This document shows, piece by piece, positions 1 through 5,060 of a DNA stretch of 6,123 nt. The position numbers and the translations under genes are program-made. Source of the DNA: Streptomyces novaecaesareae. GTDB taxonomy: Bacteria > Actinomycetota > Actinomycetes > Streptomycetales > Streptomycetaceae. The stretch spans positions 1-6,123 of the forward strand of contig NZ_JNWQ01000158.1 in NCBI RefSeq assembly GCF_000716875.1. The letters are read 5' to 3'. Within the stretch, counting starts at the first letter, position 1, and each line of letters starts with the position of its first letter. The notes below the pieces were generated by a model. That model was given only the letters and a program-made list of their open reading frames with translations, did no database searches and was not told the origin of the DNA.

Positions 1-420
1 GTGAAGGACTCGGCCGGCAAGTCGGGCACCACCAGCTTCACCTGGACGGTGACCACCGGTGGCGGCGGCAGCTGCACCCCGGCGCAGCTGCTGGGCAACG
101 CGGGCTTCGAGACCGGCACGGCCGCGCCGTGGACGGCGAGCTCCGGTGTCGTCGACAACAGCACGGGCCAGGCCGCGCACGGCGGTTCGTGGAAGGCGTG
201 GCTGAACGGCTACGGCTCCGCCCACACCGACTCGCTGTCCCAGACGGTCACCATCCCGGCGGGCTGCAAGGCCACGCTGAGCTTCTGGCTGCACATCGAC
301 ACCGCGGAGACGGGCAGCACCGCGTACGACAAGCTGACCGTGTCGGTCAACGGCACCACGCTGAAGACCTACTCCAACGTGGACGCCGCGGCCCCGGTCC
401 GGCTCCTGAGGGGCCGGTGA
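1..420 (+). CDS. C-terminal part of a secreted multidomain protein (Ig-like plus beta-sandwich), 5' end outside window
   Basis: The frame is open from the left edge and the first GTG is most likely an internal Val codon, because residues 1-18 (KDSAGKSG...FTWTV) read as the last strand of a bacterial Ig-like repeat. A Gly linker follows (20-23), then a module starting CTPAQLLGNAGFETG (25-39). In Streptomyces this module typically ends secreted peptidases (for example S53/sedolisin-like or S8) and other exported proteins. Cys25 and Cys89 could pair in a disulfide. The visible part has no catalytic residues, so the enzyme class cannot be decided here. The module follows its family up to about residue 130 (TYSNVDAA), then ends with nine unrelated residues (PVRLLRGR-type tail) and TGA. 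The usual remaining strands (about 40 residues, typically with a GQTV...FTGTEDSSLQTSF stretch, from memory) are missing, so the gene may be truncated. A terminator follows 15 nt after the stop. Confidence 0.7.
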   Translation: MKDSAGKSGTTSFTWTVTTGGGGSCTPAQLLGNAGFETGTAAPWTASSGVVDNSTGQAAHGGSWKAWLNGYGSAHTDSLSQTVTIPAGCKATLSFWLHIDTAETGSTAYDKLTVSVNGTTLKTYSNVDAAAPVRLLRGR

Positions 421-435
421 ACCAGGACAGGTGAG

Positions 436-463
436 GGGCCCGGCGGCTACGGCTGCCGGGCCC
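436..463 (+). terminator. Intrinsic-type hairpin terminator after the partial secreted-protein gene
   Basis: GGGCCCGGC (436-444) pairs perfectly with GCCGGGCCC (455-463). Three further inner pairs, one of them G-U, close on a cTACGg loop, which belongs to the very stable UNCG tetraloop class. A short TT follows rather than a long T-run, as is normal in streptomycetes. It lies 15 nt after the stop at 420. Confidence 0.8.
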
Positions 464-480
464 TTGTCGTGTGCGGTCCC

Positions 481-504
481 GCTGCGGCTGCGGCTGCGGC
501 TGCG
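481..504. repeat. Four tandem copies of hexamer GCTGCG
   Basis: The 6-nt unit GCTGCG is repeated four times without a mismatch, between the upstream terminator and the amylase promoter. It is non-coding and I assign it no function. Confidence 0.85.
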
Positions 505-550
505 GAAAACGGGAAAGACGGGCGATGCAGAAACGTATCTTCCAGGGACC

Positions 551-579
551 TTGACGGTGTCTCCCGGTGACCTTAAGTT
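551..579 (+). promoter_or_regulatory. Predicted amylase promoter (-35 TTGACG, 17-nt spacer, -10 TAAGTT)
   Basis: TTGACG at 551-556 and TAAGTT at 574-579 are separated by exactly 17 nt, a good fit to the vegetative (HrdB/sigma-70-like) consensus. Transcription would start near 586, leaving a leader of about 80 nt before the GTG at 667. This is assigned by inspection only. Confidence 0.6.
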
Positions 580-584
580 CAGCG

Positions 585-621
585 CTGCAAGTTTCCGGCA
601 AGTTACAGAAACTTCCTGCAG
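585..621. promoter_or_regulatory. Operator-like repeat cluster over the amylase start site (MalR/Reg1-type candidate)
   Basis: CTGCAAG (585-591) and CGGCAAG (596-602) form a direct repeat with an 11-nt period, one helical turn. AAGTTTC (589-595) and GAAACTT (608-614) form a perfect 7-bp inverted repeat, and CTGCAG ends the cluster (616-621). TGCAAG/CTTGCAG-like repeats are known from Streptomyces amylase and maltose-transport promoters controlled by the LacI-family regulator MalR/Reg1 (from memory). Its position on the predicted transcription start suits repression by steric block. The regulator itself is not in the window. Confidence 0.5.
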
Positions 622-656
622 GCTTCAGCCTCCGGCTGCCCACCCCAGCCACCCCC

Positions 657-661
657 AGGAG
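657..661 (+). promoter_or_regulatory. Ribosome binding site fixing the amylase GTG start
   Basis: AGGAG lies 5 nt before the GTG at 667. There is no in-frame ATG, GTG or TTG between this GTG and the signal-peptide cleavage region, so this site decides the start. Confidence 0.8.
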
Positions 662-666
662 ACGAC

Positions 667-2433
667 GTGGTCACCACCGCCCCCACCCTCCCCCAGCCTT
701 CGGCCGGGGGGACCCCCAGGGCCGCCCGCGCGGCCGGCGCGCTCGCCGCCTCGGCGGCGCTCGCACTCTCGCTCGGCACCGCCCTCGGCGCCCCCGCCGC
801 CCAGGCCTCCCCACCCGCGAACAACGGCAAGGACGTCACCGCCACCCTCTTCGAGTGGCGCTTCGACTCCGTCGCCCAGGCCTGCACCTCCACGCTCGGC
901 CCGAAGGGCTACGGCTTCGTCGAGGTCTCGCCGCCGCAGGAGCACATCCAGGGCTCCCAGTGGTGGACCTCCTACCAGCCGGTCAGCTACCAGATCGCCG
1001 GGCGGCTCGGCGACCGCACCTCCTTCAAGAACATGGTCGACACCTGCCACGCGGCCGGGGTCAAGGTGATCGCCGACGCGGTGGTCAACCACATGTCGGC
1101 CGGCTCCGGCACCGGCACCGGCGGCACGGTCTACAGCAAGTACAACTACCCCGGCACGTACCAGGACCAGGACTTCCACTCCTGCCGCCAGCCGATCAGC
1201 AACTACCAGGACCGCTCCAACGTCCAGAACTGCGAGCTGGTGAACCTCGCCGACCTGGACACCGGCAGCGCGTACGTCCAGACCACCATCGCGCACTACC
1301 TGGACGACCTCGGCTCGCTCGGCGTGGACGGCTACCGGATCGACGCCGCCAAGCACATCGCCGCCGCCGACCTCGCCGCGATCAAGGCCAAGATGGCCAA
1401 CCCCAACGCCTACTGGGTCCAGGAGGTCATCTACGGCGCCGGCGAGCCGATCCAGCCCACCGAGTACACCGGCACCGGGGACGTCGACGAGTTCCGGGTC
1501 GGCACCGACCTCAAGCGCATCTTCACCAGCGACAAGCTCGCCAACCTCAGCGGCTGGGGCGCCTCCTGGGGCTACCTGCCGAGCAACCAGGCCCGCAGCT
1601 TCCTCGACAACTGGGACACCGAGCGCAACGGCTCCACCCTCAACTACACCTACGGCAACACCTACACGCTGGCCAACGTCTTCCTGCTGGCCTCGCCCTA
1701 CGGCGCCCCCAACGTCTACTCCGGCTACGCCTTCACCAACAAGGACGACGGCCCGCCCAACGGCGGCACCGTCAACGCCTGCTACCAGGACGGCTGGAAC
1801 TGCACCCACGCCTGGCGGCAGGTCGCCAACATGGTCGGCTTCCGCAACGCCGTCGCGGGCACCGCGGTGACCGACTGGTGGTCCAACGGCAACAATGCGA
1901 TCGCCTTCGGCCGCGGCAACAAGGGCTACGTCGCGATCAACCACGAGAGCGGCGCGATCACCCAGACCTTCCAGACCGGCCTGCCGGCCGGCACCTACTG
2001 CGACGTCCAGCACGGCGACCCGCAGCCGGGCGGCGGCTGCACCGGGCCGACGTACCAGGTCGGCGCCAACGGGCAGTTCACCGCGACGGTCGGCGCGGGC
2101 GACGCCGTCGCGCTGTACGTCCAGCCGGGCGGCGCGACCGCCTCCGGCGCCTCGTTCAACGTCAACGCGACCACCTCGTACGGGCAGAACGTGTACGTGG
2201 TCGGCGACGCCGCGGCGCTCGGCGGCTGGGACCCGGCCAAGGCGCTGCCGCTCTCGTCCACCGGGTACCCGGTCTGGTCGCTCGCGCTCTCGCTGCCGGC
2301 CGGCACCTCCGTCCAGTACAAGTACCTCCGCAAGGACGCGAGCGGCGCGGTGACCTGGGAGTCCGGCGCCAACCGGACGGCGACGGTGCCCTCGGGCGGG
2401 GTCGTCACGCTGAACGACACCTGGCGGCCGTAG
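667..2433 (+). CDS. Secreted alpha-amylase, GH13 with C-terminal CBM20 starch-binding domain
   Basis: This 588-residue exported endo-acting enzyme hydrolyses alpha-1,4 bonds of starch outside the cell. Residues 1-47 form a Sec-type signal peptide with likely cleavage AQA|SPP. The catalytic (beta/alpha)8 barrel shows DAVVNH (137-142), GYRIDAAKH (222-230; nucleophile Asp226, Arg224, His230), acid/base Glu253 (VQEVI) and FLDNWD (312-317; Asp317). A C-terminal beta domain follows to about 485. CBM20 spans about 494-588, with Trp521 (GGWDP) and Trp564 (TWESG) at the positions of the starch-binding tryptophans and YKY near 551. The eight cysteines could form four disulfides. Overall length and order match Streptomyces amylases such as that of S. 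limosus. Two features are odd: Trp316 replaces the usual His of the VDNHD motif, and residues 7-17 of the signal peptide are encoded by a dispersed hairpin repeat. GTG 667 is the only possible start and has AGGAG 5 nt upstream. Confidence 0.96.
   Translation: MVTTAPTLPQPSAGGTPRAARAAGALAASAALALSLGTALGAPAAQASPPANNGKDVTATLFEWRFDSVAQACTSTLGPKGYGFVEVSPPQEHIQGSQWWTSYQPVSYQIAGRLGDRTSFKNMVDTCHAAGVKVIADAVVNHMSAGSGTGTGGTVYSKYNYPGTYQDQDFHSCRQPISNYQDRSNVQNCELVNLADLDTGSAYVQTTIAHYLDDLGSLGVDGYRIDAAKHIAAADLAAIKAKMANPNAYWVQEVIYGAGEPIQPTEYTGTGDVDEFRVGTDLKRIFTSDKLANLSGWGASWGYLPSNQARSFLDNWDTERNGSTLNYTYGNTYTLANVFLLASPYGAPNVYSGYAFTNKDDGPPNGGTVNACYQDGWNCTHAWRQVANMVGFRNAVAGTAVTDWWSNGNNAIAFGRGNKGYVAINHESGAITQTFQTGLPAGTYCDVQHGDPQPGGGCTGPTYQVGANGQFTATVGAGDAVALYVQPGGATASGASFNVNATTSYGQNVYVVGDAAALGGWDPAKALPLSSTGYPVWSLALSLPAGTSVQYKYLRKDASGAVTWESGANRTATVPSGGVVTLNDTWRP
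688..719. repeat. Streptomyces-type dispersed GC-rich hairpin repeat inside the amylase signal sequence
   Basis: A C-run at 690-694 and a G-run at 706-710 flank GCC-TTC-GGC, giving a hairpin of about 8 bp with one A-C mismatch, followed by ACCCCCAG. I recognise this pattern (CCCCCAG, CTTCGGC, GGGGGGACCCCC) as a repeat scattered through many Streptomyces genomes, usually between genes. Here it is translated as [10 protein letters not shown]. Confidence 0.65.
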
Positions 2434-2457
2434 CGGCCCGTTGCCGCCGTAGCGGCC
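2428..2457. repeat. 11-bp direct repeat duplicating the amylase stop-codon context
   Basis: CCGTAGCGGCC occurs at 2428-2438, where it contains the amylase TAG, and again at 2447-2457, a 19-nt period. The second copy overlaps the left edge of the large palindrome. It is probably a small local duplication. Confidence 0.6.
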
Positions 2458-2511
2458 TCTCATGGGGGAACCCCGTCAGCCCGGGCTGACGGGGTTCCCC
2501 CATGAGAGGCC
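2454..2511. terminator. Perfect 58-bp palindrome, bidirectional terminator between convergent genes
   Basis: Arms 2454-2482 and 2483-2511 are perfectly complementary over 29 bp with no central spacer; I checked each pair. The palindrome begins 21 nt after the amylase stop and ends 8 nt before the stop of the opposing dehydrogenase gene, so its transcript folds into the same hairpin from either side. There is no T-run outside the stem. Long perfect stems are typical of streptomycete terminators. Confidence 0.85.
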
Positions 2512-2519
2512 TGCGAGTC

Positions 2520-3263
2520 CTAGCCGCGCCCGATGTACGGCATGGCCGTCGCCATCACGGTGGCGAACTGCACGTTGGCCTCCAGCGGCAGTGCGGCCAT
2601 GTGCCGCACGGTGCGTGCGACGTCGGTCACGTCCATGGTCGGCTCGGGGGCGATCCGGCCGTCCGCCTGCCGCACGCCCGCGCTCATCGCCGCCGTCATG
2701 TCGGTCGCCGCGTTGCCGATGTCGATCTGCCCGCAGGCGATCCGGTACGGGCGGCCGTCCAGCGACAGCGACTTGGTCAGGCCGGTGACGGCGTGCTTGG
2801 TCGCGGTGTAGGCGATCGAGTGCGGGCGCGGGACGTGCGCGGAGATCGAGCCGTTGTTGATGATCCGGCCGCCCTGCGGGTCCTGGGCCTTCATCTGCCG
2901 GAACGCGGCCTGGGCGCAGAGGAAGGCGCCGGTCAGGTTGAGGTCGACCACGGCCCGCCAGGCCGCCACTTCCAGCTCCTCCACGGGGACGGCCGGGCCG
3001 AAGCTGCCGGCGTTGTTGAACAGCAGGTCCACCCGGCCGTGGCGCTCGGCGGTCGCGGCGAACAGCGCGTCCACGGCCGCCGGGTCGGTGACGTCGGTCG
3101 GCAGCACGTCGGCCGGGGCGCCGCAGAGCCGGGCGGTCTCGTGCAGGGGCTCGGCGCGTCGGCCGGCCAGCACCGGCCGCCAGCCGGCCGCGGCCAGTTC
3201 GACCGCGACGGCGCGGCCGACACCGCTCCCGGCTCCGGTGACGACGGCGATCTGCTGGGGCAT
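2520..3263 (-). CDS. Classical short-chain dehydrogenase/reductase (SDR), NADP(H)-dependent by motif
   Basis: This 247-residue cytoplasmic oxidoreductase is the usual length for a classical SDR. It shows the Rossmann motif TGAGSGVG (9-16), Asp57 in the PTDVTD stretch, NNAG (83-86), catalytic Asn109, Ser139, Tyr152 and Lys156 (YTATK). The Arg35-Arg36 pair after the second strand suggests NADP(H). The usual Pro-Gly after the active site is replaced by [12 protein letters not shown] (178-189), and the C-terminus ends MPYIGRG; I recognise both as conserved in one actinobacterial SDR subgroup whose substrate I do not know. I chose the ATG at 3263 because GAGGAG sits just upstream and the protein then starts directly before the first Rossmann strand. 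The frame stays open upstream to 3488 but that part is not SDR-like. The gene converges on the amylase and is divergent from the lipoprotein gene, and no neighbour points to a pathway. Confidence 0.93.
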   Translation of the reverse strand: MPQQIAVVTGAGSGVGRAVAVELAAAGWRPVLAGRRAEPLHETARLCGAPADVLPTDVTDPAAVDALFAATAERHGRVDLLFNNAGSFGPAVPVEELEVAAWRAVVDLNLTGAFLCAQAAFRQMKAQDPQGGRIINNGSISAHVPRPHSIAYTATKHAVTGLTKSLSLDGRPYRIACGQIDIGNAATDMTAAMSAGVRQADGRIAPEPTMDVTDVARTVRHMAALPLEANVQFATVMATAMPYIGRG

Positions 3264-3269
3264 GGCTCT

Positions 3270-3275
3270 CTCCTC
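3270..3275 (-). promoter_or_regulatory. Ribosome binding site of the SDR gene
   Basis: On the minus strand GAGGAG occupies 3275-3270, 6 nt before the ATG at 3263. It supports that start over the longer open frame reaching to 3488. Confidence 0.8.
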
Positions 3276-3276
3276 G

Positions 3277-3300
3277 GTGGCTGTTCTCGTGACTGTTCTC
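3277..3300 (-). repeat. Two tandem 12-nt copies (GAGAACAGYCAC) in the SDR leader
   Basis: On the minus strand GAGAACAGTCAC (3300-3289) is followed directly by GAGAACAGCCAC (3288-3277), with one difference in 12. The pair ends 1 nt before the GAGGAG ribosome site. It could be a regulator or RNA-level control site, or a chance duplication. Confidence 0.7.
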
Positions 3301-3420
3301 CCGGTCGGCCCGGGGGAGATCGTCCCGGATCGGCGGGCCGCCGTCACTGGTCGATGTGCCCAAAATCCGGTGGTCGGCCGGGATTGCGCCGTCGGCCCCG
3401 TCGTCGCCCCGTCGTCCGGC

Positions 3421-3448
3421 CCCCCGCCGACCGACCCCCGCCGACCGA
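3421..3448. repeat. Two perfect tandem copies of a 14-nt unit
   Basis: CCCCCGCCGACCGA occurs at 3421-3434 and again at 3435-3448 without a mismatch. A degenerate third part (GAGCGACCGAG) lies at 3452-3462. It is non-coding and of unknown role. Confidence 0.75.
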
Positions 3449-3550
3449 CGGGAGCGACCGAGGGTTTTACCTGATCGCGAACAAACATTGGATTTCCGGT
3501 GGCCGACGCGCAACCGGGCCACCCCGGCCCACGTCATAAGATCGCAGGAA

Positions 3551-3578
3551 GGCGCGCCCCCGCGAGGGGCGGCGCGCC
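3551..3578. other. GC-rich hairpin upstream of the lipoprotein gene
   Basis: GGCGCGCC occurs at 3551-3558 and 3571-3578. The two octamers pair with each other, and three more C-G pairs extend the stem past a bulged C3570 to a 5-nt loop. It lies 112 nt before the lipoprotein start and may be a leader structure or attenuator. Each octamer is also palindromic by itself. Confidence 0.5.
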
Positions 3579-3675
3579 ATCGAACCGGGGGCCGCACCAG
3601 CGTCACGCCCCCGGTCTGTCCGGCCCCACCGGGGGGCCGCCGCCCGGTCAGCCGGACCGGGCGCGACATTCGGTC

Positions 3676-3681
3676 GGAGAG
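3676..3681 (+). promoter_or_regulatory. Ribosome binding site of the lipoprotein gene
   Basis: GGAGAG lies 8 nt before the GTG at 3690 and supports that start. Confidence 0.7.
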
Positions 3682-3689
3682 TCCTCACC

Positions 3690-4751
3690 GTGCTTAGGCA
3701 GTCGTCCCGTTCCCGTGCCGTCCTGTCCGGCGCCGCCGTGCTCGCCCTGGCCGCCTCGCTCGCGGCCTGCGGGAGTTCCGGCGGTGGAAAGGGGGACAGC
3801 GCCAAGGCGGACGCCGGCTCGACCGCGACCGGTGGCGCCGCGGGCACCCCGACCGGCACCGGCGCGGGCACCCCGGGCGGCGGGGCACCCGCGGTGCCCG
3901 TGGCCGTCGGCAAGGTGCTGATGCCCACCGGCCCGAACGCCAACCTGGGCAAGGCCCGGGACACCAACGCCGGGCCGATCCTCGTGACCACCGTGACCGG
4001 TGCGAAGTCGGGCGTCTCCGGCAAGGTCTGGGTCTGGCTGCCGCCCGAGTACAACGACCCCAAGTACGCCAAGACCGGCTTCCCGGTGCTGACCCTCTTC
4101 GCGGGCGGCCAGAGCAACGGCTACAACACCTGGACCGACAACCAGCTGCCGATCCAGGAGGAGAACGAGCGGCTGGTCAAGGAGGGCAAGTCCCACCCGT
4201 TCATCATGATCATGCCGGTGCAGAACTTCAACGGCGACGAGAAGAACGCGCTGGACTGCTCCGACATCCCGGGCCAGCCCAAGATGGGCACCTGGATGGC
4301 CGAGGACATCCCGGACTTCGTCCGCGCCAACTTCCGCACCGTCCAGGGCCGCGACGGCTGGGGCGTGATGGGCGCCTCCACCGGCGGCTTCTGCAGCGCC
4401 AAGCTCGCCCTGCAGCACCCGGAGGTCTACAAGGCCGCGGTGCCGATCGACGGCTACTTCATCCCGGACTCGCTGCTGTGGAAGGGCCACGACGCCGAGC
4501 GCGCGGCCAACAACCCCGACGTGCTGGTCAGCCAGGGCAAGGCCGACGTGAAGCTGTTCGTCACCGCCGGCGGTGCCAACCCGTACGAGACCAAGGTCGT
4601 CAAGAGCTGGGTGGCCAAGGCCGTCGCGCCGGTCACCATCGAGTACTACGAGCAGCCCGGCGGCAAGCACCTGACCTCGGACTTCAAGAAGATGATCCCG
4701 GACACCCTGGTGTGGCTGACCAAGAACCTGGCGGGGCCCGCGGCGGACTGA
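3690..4751 (+). CDS. Lipoprotein alpha/beta-hydrolase, esterase/antigen 85-like family
   Basis: This 353-residue protein is predicted to be lipid-anchored on the outer face of the membrane. Residues 1-26 are a lipoprotein signal peptide with Arg residues, a hydrophobic core and the lipobox LAAC (Cys27 modified). A flexible Gly/Ala/Thr/Pro-rich linker (28-67) follows. The hydrolase domain (about 72-347) contains the nucleophile elbow GASTG (Ser230), a conserved PEVYKAAVPIDGYF stretch after it, a probable catalytic His327 (GGKH), and a candidate acid residue (Glu300 or a nearby Asp). This layout fits the PF00756 esterase family, which includes EstD-like esterases and mycolyltransferase-type antigen 85 proteins. 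The substrate is unknown; streptomycetes lack mycolic acids, so an ester hydrolase is likelier than a mycolyltransferase. The start is GTG 3690 with GGAGAG 8 nt upstream, and it places the signal peptide correctly. The gene is alone on its strand and has its own terminator. Confidence 0.87.
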   Translation: MLRQSSRSRAVLSGAAVLALAASLAACGSSGGGKGDSAKADAGSTATGGAAGTPTGTGAGTPGGGAPAVPVAVGKVLMPTGPNANLGKARDTNAGPILVTTVTGAKSGVSGKVWVWLPPEYNDPKYAKTGFPVLTLFAGGQSNGYNTWTDNQLPIQEENERLVKEGKSHPFIMIMPVQNFNGDEKNALDCSDIPGQPKMGTWMAEDIPDFVRANFRTVQGRDGWGVMGASTGGFCSAKLALQHPEVYKAAVPIDGYFIPDSLLWKGHDAERAANNPDVLVSQGKADVKLFVTAGGANPYETKVVKSWVAKAVAPVTIEYYEQPGGKHLTSDFKKMIPDTLVWLTKNLAGPAAD

Positions 4752-4797
4752 GCCGCTTCCTGCCTCCGCCTCCTGCCTCCAGCTCCCAGCTCCGCCT

Positions 4798-4848
4798 CCG
4801 CCGGTGCCGGCGACGCGCTCGCGTCCCCGGCGCCGGCGGTCGGCTTTT
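4798..4848 (+). terminator. Long hairpin terminator with T-run after the lipoprotein gene
   Basis: Arms 4798-4815 and 4822-4839 pair over 18 bp with one mismatch and one G-U pair, and a further C-G pair (4816/4821) closes a 4-nt loop. TTTT follows at 4845-4848. It starts 47 nt after the stop at 4751. Confidence 0.8.
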
Positions 4849-4900
4849 CCGCGGATTCCGCAGGTTCCGCGGGGCCTTCCCCAGCCTTCCCCAGCCTTCC
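4847..4900. repeat. Two adjacent short tandem repeats (9-nt and 10-nt units)
   Basis: TTCCGCGGA, TTCCGCAGG and TTCCGCGGG occupy 4847-4873 as three consecutive 9-nt copies. GCCTTCCCCA then occurs at 4874-4883 and 4884-4893, followed by a partial GCCTTCC (4894-4900). CCCCAGCCTTC also occurs in the repeat within the amylase signal sequence, so this may be a degenerate relative. Confidence 0.7.
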
Positions 4901-4932
4901 GCGGCCGGCTCCGGCGAGCTCCCGCGCACCCC

Positions 4933-4970
4933 CGCGCAGGCCTGTGACCTGCGCGTCAATCGGACATTGA
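4933..4970. promoter_or_regulatory. Two adjacent inverted repeats upstream of the hemerythrin gene
   Basis: CGCGCAGG (4933-4940) and CCTGCGCG (4948-4955) form a perfect 8-bp inverted repeat around a 7-nt spacer. TCAAT (4956-4960) and ATTGA (4966-4970) form a second one, starting at the next base, around CGGAC. They lie about 90-130 nt before the ATG, in the most A/T-rich part of the spacer, as expected for operators near a promoter. No matching regulator is visible. Confidence 0.45.
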
Positions 4971-5060
4971 TTCGCTTCTGATCGACTTCGAGCACCTTGG
5001 CTGGGCGGTCCTCCACCGGCCGCCACCGCCCGCCCTGCCCCAAGTCGTGAAGAGAGTGCC

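Larger units (their letters stand above)
3264..3689. other. Divergent intergenic region between the SDR and lipoprotein genes
   Basis: These 426 nt separate two gene starts and should hold both promoters. I see the SDR leader repeat (3277-3300), a tandem repeat (3421-3448), an A/T-richer stretch at about 3464-3496 that is the likeliest promoter zone, TAAGAT at 3537-3542 as a weak -10 candidate for the plus-strand gene with no clear -35, and a hairpin (3551-3578). Open frames crossing it lack ribosome sites and known motifs, and I call no gene here. Confidence 0.6.
4752..5060. other. Repeat-rich intergenic region before the hemerythrin gene
   Basis: These 309 nt hold a pyrimidine-rich stretch on the plus strand (4756-4800), the lipoprotein terminator, the two tandem repeats, and two inverted repeats (4933-4970) that mark the probable control region of the hemerythrin gene. 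I cannot place a convincing -35/-10 pair and see no gene. Confidence 0.6.

Noticed and set aside
1..3. GTG at position 1 as a true start codon
   Set aside because: The residues after it are the interior of an Ig-like strand and no signal peptide is present, so the gene must begin outside the window.
481..504. GCTGCG repeat as a CRISPR-like array
   Set aside because: The unit is 6 nt with no spacers; it is a simple tandem repeat.
625..2463. Very long open frame on the minus strand opposite the amylase (612 residues), and another of 640 residues on the plus strand
   Set aside because: Both are Arg/Gly/Val-rich shadows caused by high G+C. The amylase frame has signal peptide, catalytic motifs and CBM20, which cannot coexist with these by chance.
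2454..2511. Large palindrome as the terminal inverted repeat of an insertion sequence
   Set aside because: No transposase, no second copy in the window and no target-site duplication; position between two converging stops fits a terminator.
3264..3488. N-terminal extension of the SDR to an upstream ATG at 3488
   Set aside because: The added 75 residues show no SDR similarity, and GAGGAG precedes the ATG at 3263, which begins exactly before the Rossmann fold.
3467..4670. Minus-strand open frames opposite the lipoprotein gene
   Set aside because: They lack motifs and ribosome sites and mirror the third-position G/C bias of the real gene.
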